Source: Novosphingobium hassiacum
GTDB lineage: Bacteria; Pseudomonadota; Alphaproteobacteria; Sphingomonadales; Sphingomonadaceae
Reading direction: 5' to 3'
DNA: 64,000 nt
Assembly: GCF_014196055.1 (NCBI RefSeq)
Contig: NZ_JACICY010000001.1
Coordinates: 634,203-698,202 of the forward strand
Position numbers and translations under genes: made by a program. Shown piece by piece: positions 1-8,890 of the stretch (within the stretch, counting starts at the first letter, position 1; every line of letters begins with the position of its first letter). The notes beneath the pieces were generated by a model that was not told the DNA's origin, made no database searches, and saw only the letters and a program-made list of their open reading frames with translations.

Positions 1-49
1 GAAGCGATTACCCGGTTCGGTGATCCCTATCCTGTCTGATACCCAACCG

Positions 50-664
50 ATGCCCGATACCGACGCGCTGTTCATCATCGTACGCCACGGCAACACGTTC
101 GAGGCAGGGGAACCTGCCCGGCGGGTGGGCGCGCGCACCGATCTGGCGCTGACCCTGCGCGGAGCCGAGCAGGCCGAGGCGCTGGGTGCGCATTTTGCGG
201 CCTTGGGCATGCGGTTCGGCCGGATCCTCGTATCGCCTCTGCAGCGCACCCGGCAGACGGCAGACGCGATCATCGCAGCGCAGGTCGATCGGGTCGTGCC
301 CGAAAAGGCGGAGTTCCTGCGCGAGATCGACCATGGGCCGGACGAGAATCAGACCGAAGATGTCGTGCTCGCGCGGATCGGTGCTGAGGCGCTGGCAGCC
401 TGGGACCGGGACGCCACCCCGCCGCCCGATTGGTCGGTCGATGCCGACGCAAGGATTGCCGCTTGGCGCGAGCTGTTCGCAGGCGCGCTGCCGGGCCAGC
501 CGCCGACGCTGCTGGTTACCAGCAACGGCGCGGCGCGGTTTGCGCTGATGGCCGCCGGAGTTGCGCCAGGCGACGGGCTCAAGCTTGCGACCGGGAGCTA
601 TGGCGTGGTCCACAAGGCGGCGGACGGGACGTTTGCGGTGGCGCAGTGGAGCATTCGACCGTGA
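50..664 (+). CDS. Histidine phosphatase superfamily protein (phosphoglycerate mutase-like)
   Basis: The N-terminus carries the catalytic RHG motif (IIVRHGNT) followed by LTLRGAEQAEALG and a SPLQRTRQTA segment, the usual order in cofactor-dependent phosphoglycerate mutase/phosphatase proteins, where the His of RHG is transiently phosphorylated. The length (204 aa) suits a small single-domain phosphatase. The ATG at 50 is preferred to an in-frame GTG at 20 because it places RHG near residue 13. Its stop overlaps the start of the kpsC-like gene (GTGA), so the two are probably co-transcribed and coupled. The substrate cannot be read from the sequence; a phosphorylated sugar or glycerate derivative in capsule precursor metabolism is only a guess from context. 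Confidence 0.82.
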   Translation: MPDTDALFIIVRHGNTFEAGEPARRVGARTDLALTLRGAEQAEALGAHFAALGMRFGRILVSPLQRTRQTADAIIAAQVDRVVPEKAEFLREIDHGPDENQTEDVVLARIGAEALAAWDRDATPPPDWSVDADARIAAWRELFAGALPGQPPTLLVTSNGAARFALMAAGVAPGDGLKLATGSYGVVHKAADGTFAVAQWSIRP

Positions 665-2142
665 GCGCCCTGCCCCTCCTGCTTCGCGCGCCGCCATTCC
701 CGCAGGCGTCGGCAGTCGTGGCCGAGCCTTCCGCCACGCCCGTAGCATTGCCCGCCAATGCGCTCGATATGCTCAGCGATGCGCGCGTGGGCGGAGCGTT
801 CTGGGCGGATGGCGCGCATGACCCCTGGACCGCGCTTGCAACCGCCACGCGTCTCGCCGCGCATGGCGACGACGAACAGGTCGCGATCGCGGCGATCCTC
901 GGGCTGCCAGTCGAGGTCCTTTCGAGCGGCAGATATGGGCATCCCGGCGATAAGCCGGAGACCCTGCGCGAGCGGGCCAGGCAGGCCCTTGCGGATATCC
1001 GATACATCGACCCGTTTACCGGTGCGTCGGCCACGTTCGCGACGACAGTTGCCCTGCTTGCGCAATGGCGGCGCGAGATTGAGGCCAACCGCGCGGTCAG
1101 CGTCGCCAGTGGCATGGCGTGGTGGAAGCGCGACGAAATCCGGCGGTTCCTGTGGGTGCCAGGTCGCAAGCTGCCGATCGTCTCGCGCGCGACGGCGGCG
1201 CTGAAAGTCGCACGCAAGCACGGCGGCGCGGTGGCGATCTGGCCATCGCGGGTTTCGCCCGAATTGATCGCCAAGGCGCGCGAACAGGGCACCGGGCTGG
1301 TTCGCGTCGAGGACGGCTTCGTTCGCTCTGTGGGCCTTGGCAGCAATCTCGTGCCGCCCTCGTCGGTGGTGGTGGACGCGCGCGGCATCCACTTCGATCC
1401 GTCTGCGCCCAGCGACCTGGAGCACATCCTTGCGACCACAGGTTTCTCACCGGACTTGACCAAGCGCGCAGCAACTTTGCGCGAGACGATCGTCTCGGCC
1501 GGAATCAGCAAGTATTCAGCCGGTGGAGGATCGCCCGTCCCGCAGCGCGCGGAGGGACGCCGACTGGTGCTGGTGCCCGCGCAAGTCGAGGACGACATGT
1601 CCGTACTTGCAGGCGGCGGCGGACTTCATTCCAATCTCGAACTGCTAAAGCGGGTCCGCGCGCTCGAACCCGAGGCCGAGATCTGGTTTCGGCCCCACCC
1701 CGATGTCGATGCCGGGCATCGCAAAGGTGCGGTTCCGGACGCCGACGCGCTGCAGTTCGCCGACCGGATCGTACGCGGCGGCGGGATGGCGGCGCTGCTC
1801 AATGTCGTCGATGCGGTCCATTGCAACACCTCGTTGACCGGGTTCGAGGCACTCATGCGGGGCCGTGACGTGACCTGCCATGGCACGCCGTTCTACGCCG
1901 GCTGGGGCCTCACCCGCGATCTGGGCGCAGTGCCCGATCGGCGCGGCCGCAAGTTGACGCTCGATGAACTGGTGGCGGGTGTGCTGATCCTCTATCCGCG
2001 CTATCTTGATCCGGTGACCGGCCTGCCCTGCCCGCCCGAAGTGCTGGTGAGCCGCATGGCCAGTGCCGCTACGCCAAACCGCATCGGATGGGTCGCTCCA
2101 TTGCGCCGATGGCAGGGCCGGTTCATGGCATACTGGCGATGA
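661..2142 (+). CDS. kpsC: KpsC-like capsule beta-Kdo transferase with a shortened N-terminal module
   Basis: KpsC adds beta-Kdo residues to a lyso-phosphatidylglycerol anchor, forming the linker on which group 2 capsules are built; it works at the cytoplasmic face. Residues about 170-493 form one complete transferase module: EDGFVRSVGLGS, a WFRPHPDV strand, then NTSLTGFEALMRGR and GTPFYAGWGLT. E. coli KpsC has two such modules. Here the first ~150 residues keep only what looks like the end of module one: RYIDPFTG near residue 112 parallels RYLDPVTG near residue 445. GTG 661 is the start because it overlaps the preceding stop and leaves no antisense-like leader. The stop overlaps the next start as ATGA. 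Confidence 0.85.
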   Translation: MSALPLLLRAPPFPQASAVVAEPSATPVALPANALDMLSDARVGGAFWADGAHDPWTALATATRLAAHGDDEQVAIAAILGLPVEVLSSGRYGHPGDKPETLRERARQALADIRYIDPFTGASATFATTVALLAQWRREIEANRAVSVASGMAWWKRDEIRRFLWVPGRKLPIVSRATAALKVARKHGGAVAIWPSRVSPELIAKAREQGTGLVRVEDGFVRSVGLGSNLVPPSSVVVDARGIHFDPSAPSDLEHILATTGFSPDLTKRAATLRETIVSAGISKYSAGGGSPVPQRAEGRRLVLVPAQVEDDMSVLAGGGGLHSNLELLKRVRALEPEAEIWFRPHPDVDAGHRKGAVPDADALQFADRIVRGGGMAALLNVVDAVHCNTSLTGFEALMRGRDVTCHGTPFYAGWGLTRDLGAVPDRRGRKLTLDELVAGVLILYPRYLDPVTGLPCPPEVLVSRMASAATPNRIGWVAPLRRWQGRFMAYWR

Positions 2143-3341
2143 CCCAGGTAATTCTCGATATCTCGCGCCTGATCTCAAGGGTGCGTCATTCAACGCCGTC
2201 CGGGGTAGACCGGGTGGAGATGGCCTACGCGCGCGGGCTGCTGGGCAAGTACGGTGAGCGTCTGGCCTTTGCGGCGGCGCATCCGACGGGCGTCTATGGC
2301 CGACTGAAGCGTGAGGCCGCACTGGCCTACCTCGACGAACTTGAGCGGCGTTGGGGGCGGGAAGATGGCGGACCCGCCCAGCGCTCGCTGATTTCGGTGC
2401 TGCCGTGGCTGGCGCGATTGTGGCCAACGCGCGTGCGGCGCCAGACATGCTCTGAACGCCCGGTCTACGTGCAGGTCTCGCCGCATCACCTGACGCGCGG
2501 CGAGCAGGTCTATCGCATCCTCGACCGCGAGAACGCGCGGTTCCTGTGCATGGTCCATGACCTGATCCCGATCGAGTACCCCGAGTACGCCAGACCGAAC
2601 GGCGCAGGCCTGCATCGGCGTCGGATGCAGACGCTGGCCGATCACGCAGACGCGGTGATCGTCAATTCCGCCGCGACCGGCCGGTCATTCCAGCCGTGGA
2701 TCGAACGTAGCGGCCGCAATATCGCTGTGCATGTGGCGCTGCTTGGCACGGAGAAGCTGGCGTCCGCCAGCATTGTAGTATCAAACGACACGCGCCCGTG
2801 GTTCGTCTGCCTCGGTACCATCGAGCCGCGCAAGAACCACCTGCTGTTGCTGAACCTGTGGCGCGAGATGGCCGGGAGCCTGCCCGAGCGCCAAGTACCG
2901 CGGCTGGTTATCATAGGGCGGCGCGGGTGGGAGAACGAGCAGGTCCTCGACATGCTCGATCGCTGCCCTGCACTCGCTTCCCACGTCGAGGAAATCAACG
3001 GCTGTTCCGACGCACAGCTTTCAGCGCTGTTACGGGGCAGCCGCGCGCTGCTGATGCCCTCGTTCGCCGAAGGTTTCGGCATGCCGGTGGCAGAGGCGCT
3101 GTCAGTCGGGGTACCGGTGGTGTGTAGCGATATCGCGGCGCATCGCGAAGTCGGCGGGGATGTGCCCGACTACGTGGGGCCGCTCGATGGCGCGAGGTGG
3201 CAGGCGCTCATTCTTGATCATTCGATGCAAGGTCCGGCCCATCAGGCGCAGATGCAGCGACTGCCGGCATGGCACGAACCGACATGGGCCGAGCATATGC
3301 AAACTGTGGCGCTCGCTATTGGCGAGCTTGCAGGAAGCTAG
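2139..3341 (+). CDS. GT4-type glycosyltransferase
   Basis: A 400-aa GT-B glycosyltransferase. The N-terminal half has the ISRLISR...STPSGVDRVE segment typical of this subgroup; the C-terminal half has LGTIEPRKNH (nucleotide-sugar binding loop) and the EX7E motif in AEGFGMPVAEAL. It probably transfers a sugar from a nucleotide donor to the capsule repeat unit or linker at the inner membrane. It overlaps kpsC by ATGA. It ends tail-to-tail with the hydroxylase gene, both stops sharing the palindrome CTAG. A second GT of similar layout lies at 21036-22406. Donor and acceptor are unknown. Confidence 0.86.
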   Translation: MTQVILDISRLISRVRHSTPSGVDRVEMAYARGLLGKYGERLAFAAAHPTGVYGRLKREAALAYLDELERRWGREDGGPAQRSLISVLPWLARLWPTRVRRQTCSERPVYVQVSPHHLTRGEQVYRILDRENARFLCMVHDLIPIEYPEYARPNGAGLHRRRMQTLADHADAVIVNSAATGRSFQPWIERSGRNIAVHVALLGTEKLASASIVVSNDTRPWFVCLGTIEPRKNHLLLLNLWREMAGSLPERQVPRLVIIGRRGWENEQVLDMLDRCPALASHVEEINGCSDAQLSALLRGSRALLMPSFAEGFGMPVAEALSVGVPVVCSDIAAHREVGGDVPDYVGPLDGARWQALILDHSMQGPAHQAQMQRLPAWHEPTWAEHMQTVALAIGELAGS

Positions 3342-3961
3342 GCTTCCTCGCGCGCTTTGAGCGAGGTGATCGACGTGCCGAAGACCCGGTCCCAGAACAG
3401 CGCGGTGATCGCGAAATTGCCGTCCTGCCCGACATGGTGATGCCGCATGTGGTGGCGCTTCAACGCAAAAGCCAGCGGTCCGCGCATTGCCCACTGGTGG
3501 CAGGCGTAATGGGTCATATCATAAATGACGTAACCGCTCATGAAGCCAAGGAATATCCAGGTTCCGACAGGACCGGCAATCGCAACCAGCACCAGCCAGA
3601 CCGCGCCGCCGATGGGAAAGCTGACGATCGGGGGCATCAGGTTGCGCAAGGGATCGTTGGGTGCGGCGTGGTGATTGCCGTGCATCAGGTACACGAAGCG
3701 GTCGAGCAGCCGCACGTTTGGTTCCCAGTGGAACAGGTAACGGTGCATGCAATATTCAAACAGCGTCCAGACGGCGAGACCCAGCGCGACGAGCCCAAGC
3801 GCGGGCAGCACGGTGGCAGTTCCCCAGCCTACCCAGGCGATCATCGGCAAGGAAATACTCCACACCACGGCAAAGCCCGCAGGCGAGATTATGGTGAGTC
3901 TCTCCAACCATTCGTTGCGGAACAGCCGGACCTGCTGCGAGTGCGAATTACGACTTACCAT
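3338..3961 (-). CDS. Fatty acid 2-hydroxylase-like membrane di-iron protein (FA2H/SCS7 type)
   Basis: A 207-aa membrane protein of the fatty acid hydroxylase/sterol desaturase superfamily. It shows the His-box set expected of the sphingolipid fatty acid 2-hydroxylase branch: HRYLFHW, HGNHHAAPNDP, a GYVIYDMTHYACH segment, then RHHMRHHH and FWDRVFGTS. Several hydrophobic stretches flank the boxes. That family inserts a 2-hydroxyl into N-acyl chains of ceramides using O2 and di-iron. Sphingomonads carry 2-hydroxy-myristate in their glycosphingolipids, so this is a plausible role (inference). ATG 3961 is chosen over 4081 because the extra 40 residues look like non-coding leader. It lies opposite to its capsule-gene neighbours. 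Confidence 0.83.
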   Translation of the reverse strand: MVSRNSHSQQVRLFRNEWLERLTIISPAGFAVVWSISLPMIAWVGWGTATVLPALGLVALGLAVWTLFEYCMHRYLFHWEPNVRLLDRFVYLMHGNHHAAPNDPLRNLMPPIVSFPIGGAVWLVLVAIAGPVGTWIFLGFMSGYVIYDMTHYACHQWAMRGPLAFALKRHHMRHHHVGQDGNFAITALFWDRVFGTSITSLKAREEA

Positions 3962-4153
3962 TGGCTCAATTCTGGACAGGACATGTGCTTGAGTGTCAAG
4001 GACTATTAGGACCATTCGACAATCGAAACCGGGCCCAAAGGAAGACGACGCAAGTGCGAAGTGGTTCCATTTTAGGCACATTTCTCGCTTCGTCTTACCA
4101 CTGGGTCGGGCTATCCTTCACGCGCACATCGAGAATCGTCACTTAGCCCGTAC

Positions 4154-4960
4154 ATGCCGAGAAATCACTTCCGAAATGGCGCAAATGCGCAGATTCCCGC
4201 GCGGGTGTTGCTGACAGGAGCCTCTGGCGAACTTGGCGGTGCGCTTGCGCTTGAATTTGCGCGTGAAGGCGCGTTCCTGTCGCTTTGGGGGCGTGATGCG
4301 ACGCGCCTCTCCCTTATTGCCGCAGCCTGCTCTGCCGCAGGAGCCACGGGGACGCAGGTGCGCTCGCTCGACCTAGCAGACACCGACGCAGCGATCGCGG
4401 CACTCGTGCTGGACGACGGCGCGACCCCGTTCGACGTTGCCATGTTCGCCTCGGGTCTGGGTGATATCCGCGCAGCCGGTGACCTCGTCGAATCGGCAAC
4501 GCAGGTCGCGCGGCTCGGCGTGGTGAATTTCGTAAGCCCTGCGGCCCTTGCCACCGAACTGGCAGCGCGGATGGCGGCCCGCAGGCACGGGCACATCGTG
4601 CTGATCGGATCGGCGGCTGCCTTCCACGCCTTGCCGTTTGCCACCGCCTATGCCGCGTCCAAGGCAGGCCTCGCGCGCTTTGCCGAAGCGTTGCGGATCA
4701 ATGTCGCGCCACATGGCGTGAAGGTGACGCTGGTGTCGCCCGGATTTATCGACACCGCAGCAGCGCGGCAGGTGCCAGGGCCGAAGCCGCTCGCGATCTC
4801 GGCTGACGTGGCGGCGGCACGGATCGTGCGGGCAGCGGCGCGAGGTAAAGCGCATCTTGTTACGCCGTGGCCCTTCGCGCTGCTCCGTGTGGTCGACCGA
4901 ATCCTCCCGCGCCCGTTGCGTGACCGGCTGTTGCGCGCGCTCAGTCCTCCGGGGCGTTAG
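4154..4960 (+). CDS. Short-chain dehydrogenase/reductase
   Basis: A 268-aa classical SDR: TGASGELGGAL is the NAD(P)-binding glycine motif near residue 20, SLWGRDATRL follows strand 2, and Ser-x12-Tyr-x3-Lys (IGSAAAF, then AYAASK) is the catalytic set. The GRD sequence after beta-2 favours NADP(H) (inference). It uses the isolated ATG 4154 in a 192-bp divergent gap with the hydroxylase gene. The 3' end overlaps the convergent LTA-synthase-like gene by 20 bp. Its substrate is unknown; position suggests lipid or sugar-precursor reduction in the surface-glycan island. Confidence 0.85.
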   Translation: MPRNHFRNGANAQIPARVLLTGASGELGGALALEFAREGAFLSLWGRDATRLSLIAAACSAAGATGTQVRSLDLADTDAAIAALVLDDGATPFDVAMFASGLGDIRAAGDLVESATQVARLGVVNFVSPAALATELAARMAARRHGHIVLIGSAAAFHALPFATAYAASKAGLARFAEALRINVAPHGVKVTLVSPGFIDTAAARQVPGPKPLAISADVAAARIVRAAARGKAHLVTPWPFALLRVVDRILPRPLRDRLLRALSPPGR

Positions 4961-6416
4961 TCAGCAGACCGAGGATCGCGTGGTGCAATTGCGCGGGCGT
5001 GAGGTCGGTACGCTCGCCCTCCCTGCGAACACAGCGCCCCTCGGCATCGATCCGGACTATGACGTAGGGTGTGTGCCGCGCGCCGCCCGGCACCGACACG
5101 CCCGGAATGCTGGGGCGATGATCGCCGAAGAACACCAGCGTTGCCGGTCGGCGCAAGCCTGCAAGCTCGGTCATGAGCTTGGTCAGCATGGCGTCGCTGT
5201 TGCGCACGAGGCGCAGGTAGCCCTGCTTGAGGTCGTCCGGCCGATTGCCAGCCTCGGCTTCCCACGGCCCGTGGTTTTCGATGGTCACGGCATAGAGCAG
5301 CGTCGGCTCGTCGGCTGCATGCGCGAGGTCGGCGATGGCATCGGCCATGGCCGCGTCGGTAACATAGCGCCCCTCCCCCGCGGACGGCGGGTCGAAGCGA
5401 TCCTCGCCGACCAGGTCGGCAAAGCCACCTGCGCGCATGATCACCTCGCGGTTGTAGAAGCGCATGTCGTGGGGATGGACGAACACGCTGCGCCAGCCCG
5501 CCAGCCGGTTGGGCAATGCGTAGGTCGCCTCGCCCAGCGCGGTCAGGAACGGGTCGAACCGGCGGAAGCTCAGGTCGTCTTCGTTGCGCCCGAACAGTAC
5601 CCCATACTCGGTGCGCATGGTATAGGCACCGAACCCGCCGACGAGCAGGTTACCCCACTGCCAGGCGTCTTCGCGCGCAAGGGCAAGACCTGGCAAGGCC
5701 AGCGCCGGATCGCCAAACAGCTCGGCCGGATCGGCGAACGATTCGCACTGGATGATCACCGCCAATTCGTGCGGATCTGCCACCCCAGCGATCGGCGCAA
5801 GCGGTACCGGATCGTCGGTCTGCCGCCAACGCGCGCGGTAAAGCAGCAGGGTGGCGATCAGGCCGTGTCGCGCCAGATCGGCTTCGGCGTCCGGCTCGGT
5901 CGCAAGCCGTGACCATGGCGGGCACCGGAGTGATAGCCAGATCGCGCCAATCCCTGCCGTCAGCAGCAAGAGGCCCTGGATATGCCCCGCGAGTTCGGGC
6001 ACGAACATCCACCACAGCAACGCCGGAGCCACCAGCGCAACCACCACAATGGCCAGTTTCTGCGATGGCTTGAGCGCGGAGAGATAGAACTGGGGATGGC
6101 GGAACACCGCGCCGATCAACGCCAGATCCGAAAACACCAACGCCTCGCCCAGCATCGCGCGCTTGGCGTTTGACACTGTCGTGAACAGGGCGACCAAGGC
6201 GAGCGTCAGTGCCGCCGACGCGGGCGCATTTGCGCAGAGCGTCAGGAATAGCCCGAAGACCGCCGTGACAAGGCCTGAATGCAGCCAGGTCCCTGCCGGA
6301 CTGCGTAGCCACGGCTCGCCCAATCGGCCGCTACGCGGACGCACGAAGGCATCAAGCAGCAAGGTGCCGATCAGCAATGCCAGATATATCAGAAGCTTGT
6401 CTGCCACGACCCTCAT
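4941..6416 (-). CDS. LTA synthase/OpgB-like membrane sulfatase-fold transferase
   Basis: A 491-aa protein. The N-terminal ~200 residues hold about five hydrophobic segments. The C-terminal half is an alkaline-phosphatase-superfamily domain with IIQCESF (metal-binding Glu), GAYTMRTEYGVLFG (Thr nucleophile region), TIENHGPWE and FFGDHRPS (metal ligands). Relatives move phosphoglycerol or phosphoethanolamine groups from phospholipid to a glycan outside the inner membrane. ATG 6416 is chosen because the upstream in-frame 42 residues precede the first membrane helix without recognisable structure. It is divergent from kpsS across 161 bp. Decoration of the capsule or an osmoregulated glycan is the likely role; the transferred group is unknown. 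Confidence 0.82.
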   Translation of the reverse strand: MRVVADKLLIYLALLIGTLLLDAFVRPRSGRLGEPWLRSPAGTWLHSGLVTAVFGLFLTLCANAPASAALTLALVALFTTVSNAKRAMLGEALVFSDLALIGAVFRHPQFYLSALKPSQKLAIVVVALVAPALLWWMFVPELAGHIQGLLLLTAGIGAIWLSLRCPPWSRLATEPDAEADLARHGLIATLLLYRARWRQTDDPVPLAPIAGVADPHELAVIIQCESFADPAELFGDPALALPGLALAREDAWQWGNLLVGGFGAYTMRTEYGVLFGRNEDDLSFRRFDPFLTALGEATYALPNRLAGWRSVFVHPHDMRFYNREVIMRAGGFADLVGEDRFDPPSAGEGRYVTDAAMADAIADLAHAADEPTLLYAVTIENHGPWEAEAGNRPDDLKQGYLRLVRNSDAMLTKLMTELAGLRRPATLVFFGDHRPSIPGVSVPGGARHTPYVIVRIDAEGRCVRREGERTDLTPAQLHHAILGLLTNAPED

Positions 6417-6577
6417 CACCGGCTGCCGTACGGGGTGAACGGACTGGAGACGTTGCGGCTTATCAACCCGAACCGGCGCTGTCACCATCGGTCCATGGCG
6501 AAGCGGATCAAATTGACCGGTGAAAAGCGTGATCTGGCTCATCGACCAGACAGGTTCGAGCGATTAGGGCGGTCGGC

Positions 6578-7894
6578 ATGTCGCTCGAAAAGTCTCCGTC
6601 AACGGTCCTCGGCACCGGATTTCACAACGAAGTGCGCAACGCGGGAATGGCCGCTGTTGCGCCTGCTGCCGCGCCGCGTGGTAAGCGTAGCGTGCTGCTG
6701 CTCCAGGGGTTGATGGGGCCGCTGTTCCGGCGTCTCGGGCAGGGCCTGATTGCAGCCGGACACCGGGTTCACAAGGTCAACTTCAACGGCGGTGACCGCC
6801 TGTTCTGGCGCCTTCCCGGCGGCATCGACTATCGCGGCACGCTCGACGACTGGCCCAAGGCGCTCGAATCGATCATCGCACAGAACGGCATCACCGATGT
6901 GATCCTGTTCGGCGATTGCCGCGACCATCACATGATCGCAACGCAGGTCTGCCGGACCTTACGCATCCCGGTCCATGTATTCGAAGAAGGCTACATCCGG
7001 CCAGACTGGGTTACCTTCGAACGCGACGGCGTGAACGGCCATTCAACGCTGCCGCGTGATCCGCAGTGGTACCGCGAGACCGCCGCCAAGCTGCCGCCGG
7101 TGCCAGAGCATCGCCAAGTGCCATCCTCGTTCCGCCGCCGCGCGACCGAAGGGCTTGCCTACAACGCCGCGGACGTGCTGACACGCTGGTATTACAGCAA
7201 CTGGAACAACCACCGCCCGTGGCATCCGCTGGTCGAGGCGATGGGCTGGGTGCGCAAGCTGCGCCGTCGCAAGGAGCGCGAGGCCGAAGCGGCCAATCTG
7301 ATGGCGCGTCTGGAGGCTTCGGACGCACCGTACTACCTTTTCCCGCTACAACTGGATTCAGACGCGCAAATCCGGCTGCATTCGCCGTTCGCAGGCATCG
7401 CCGAACCACTCAAGCTGGTCGTCGAATCTTTTGCCGCACATGCCCCGGCCGATGCGCGACTGGTGGTGAAGGAACACCCGCTGGATAACGGCGTCCGTGA
7501 TTGGCAACAGGTCACCTGCGACATGGCGGTGCGCTATGGCGTGGCAGACCGCGTGGATTACCTGCCTGCCGGAGACATCGTGCCGGTTGCGCGTCGCTCA
7601 CGCGGCATGATCACCATCAACAGCACGAGCGGCACGCTGGGTCTGTCGATGGGAATTCCTGCCGTCGTGCTGGGCAATGCGATCTACGACATCGACGGGA
7701 TCACGTACCAAGGCGGGCTGGACACGTTCTGGAACTCGCCCAACGCGCCTGATGAGGGAACGTTCAAGGCATTTCGACGCGTGCTGATCGACCGCTGTCT
7801 GATACCGGGGGGCTTTTTTTCGGAGGAAGCGCTGGCGCAGGTAGTACGCCATTCTGTCGCGCGATTCGAAGGTCACCCACTGCAGCCGGAATGA
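6578..7894 (+). CDS. kpsS: KpsS-like capsule Kdo transferase
   Basis: A 438-aa KpsS-family protein. KpsS adds the first beta-Kdo to lyso-phosphatidylglycerol, after which KpsC extends the linker. Visible family features are LLLQGLMGPLFRRLG, KVNFNGGDRLFW, FGDCRDHH, HVFEEGYIRPDW, KEHPLDNG and a C-terminal NSTSGTLGLSMGIP segment equivalent to the acceptor-side EA motif of KpsC. ATG 6578 has a purine-rich GGGCGG upstream; ATG 6647 is an alternative that skips a low-complexity Ala-rich leader. It is separated from kpsC by four genes, unlike the adjacent kpsCS order of E. coli region 1. The left arm of a terminator overlaps its last codons. Confidence 0.92.
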   Translation: MSLEKSPSTVLGTGFHNEVRNAGMAAVAPAAAPRGKRSVLLLQGLMGPLFRRLGQGLIAAGHRVHKVNFNGGDRLFWRLPGGIDYRGTLDDWPKALESIIAQNGITDVILFGDCRDHHMIATQVCRTLRIPVHVFEEGYIRPDWVTFERDGVNGHSTLPRDPQWYRETAAKLPPVPEHRQVPSSFRRRATEGLAYNAADVLTRWYYSNWNNHRPWHPLVEAMGWVRKLRRRKEREAEAANLMARLEASDAPYYLFPLQLDSDAQIRLHSPFAGIAEPLKLVVESFAAHAPADARLVVKEHPLDNGVRDWQQVTCDMAVRYGVADRVDYLPAGDIVPVARRSRGMITINSTSGTLGLSMGIPAVVLGNAIYDIDGITYQGGLDTFWNSPNAPDEGTFKAFRRVLIDRCLIPGGFFSEEALAQVVRHSVARFEGHPLQPE

Positions 7895-7923
7895 GGCGCG
7901 CGTCCGGCGCTCATTCCGGCTGC
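7882..7923. terminator. Strong hairpin between convergent kpsS and uxs
   Basis: Perfect 14-bp inverted repeat GCAGCCGGAATGAG / CTCATTCCGGCTGC around a 14-nt loop. The left arm contains the last kpsS codons and stop. No long T-tract follows on either strand, so it could serve as a bidirectional terminator or an RNA 3'-end stabiliser. Confidence 0.7.
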
Positions 7924-7932
7924 CTCTCTCAT

Positions 7933-8874
7933 TCAATCGTTTGTCAAGGTCGACCGAAAATAGGCGATAGTCTCCTTCAAACCATCCTCGAGCGATACCT
8001 TTGGCTGCCAGTTCAACTTTTCCTTGGCGAGGGAGTTGTCAGGGCAACGTTGTTTGGGATCGTCCTGCGGAAGTGGTTGAAACACGAGCTTTGCCGAAGT
8101 TCCCGTGAGCCGTATCACAGTCTCGGCCAGTTCGATCATCGTGAACTCGCCGGGATTGCCGATGTTAACCGGACCCGTGAAGTCCGCCGGACTGTCCATA
8201 AGCCGGATCATGCCGTCGACCAGGTCATCCACGTAGCAGAAGCTGCGTGTCTGCATGCCGTCACCATAAATGGTCAGATCCTGCCCTCGCAGAGCCTGAA
8301 CGATGAAGTTCGAGACAACCCGACCATCCTCGGGGTGCATCCGCGGGCCGTAAGTGTTGAATATTCTCATGACCTTGACCTCAAGGCCGTGCTGGCGATG
8401 GTAGTCGAAGAACAGCGTTTCAGCGCAGCGCTTGCCTTCGTCATAGCAACTGCGAATGCCGATCGGGTTGACGTTGCCCCAGTAGTCCTCGGTCTGCGGG
8501 TGGACCGCAGGGTCACCATAGACCTCGCTGGTCGAGGCTTGCAGGATCCGTGCCTTGACGCGCTTTGCCAGGCCCAGCATATTGATTGCGCCGTGAACGC
8601 TGGTCTTGGTCGTCTGCACCGGATCGTTCTGATAGTGGATCGGGCTGGCCGGGCAAGCCAGATTGAAGATCCGCTCAACCTCAACATAAAGCGGCCAGCA
8701 AACGTCGTGACGCATGATGTCGAAGGACGGGTTGCCGATAAGATGCGCCACGTTGCGCTTGTTGCCGGTGTAGAAGTTGTCGACACACAGGACGTCGTCA
8801 CCGCGCGCAATCAATCGATCGCACAAATGAGAGCCGAGAAAGCCGGCGCCGCCTGTAACTAGCACTTTATTCAT
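7933..8874 (-). CDS. uxs: UDP-glucuronate decarboxylase (UDP-xylose synthase)
   Basis: A 313-aa extended SDR matching bacterial UXS in length. Features: [10 protein letters not shown] (NAD+ binding), [11 protein letters not shown], the CPASPIHYQ segment, STSEVYGDP, catalytic YDEGKR (Tyr-x3-Lys), NTYGPRM and [13 protein letters not shown]. The enzyme converts UDP-glucuronate to UDP-xylose in the cytosol. It is the last gene of the minus-strand operon that contains a GT90 protein, a family with known xylosyltransferases, so a xylose-containing glycan is suggested. UDP-glucose dehydrogenase, needed for the substrate, is not in this window. Confidence 0.93.
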   Translation of the reverse strand: MNKVLVTGGAGFLGSHLCDRLIARGDDVLCVDNFYTGNKRNVAHLIGNPSFDIMRHDVCWPLYVEVERIFNLACPASPIHYQNDPVQTTKTSVHGAINMLGLAKRVKARILQASTSEVYGDPAVHPQTEDYWGNVNPIGIRSCYDEGKRCAETLFFDYHRQHGLEVKVMRIFNTYGPRMHPEDGRVVSNFIVQALRGQDLTIYGDGMQTRSFCYVDDLVDGMIRLMDSPADFTGPVNIGNPGEFTMIELAETVIRLTGTSAKLVFQPLPQDDPKQRCPDNSLAKEKLNWQPKVSLEDGLKETIAYFRSTLTND

Positions 8875-8890
8875 CCTGAAATCCTTAGGC

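Noticed and set aside
430..660. Upstream in-frame extension of the kpsC-like gene
   Set aside because: It lies inside the phosphatase gene in another frame and its translation is Arg/Ala-rich without family similarity; GTG 661 overlaps the preceding stop as in other gene pairs here.
4857..5912. Open frame on the plus strand opposite the LTA-synthase-like gene
   Set aside because: The minus-strand frame has full sulfatase motifs; this one has a shadow-like composition.
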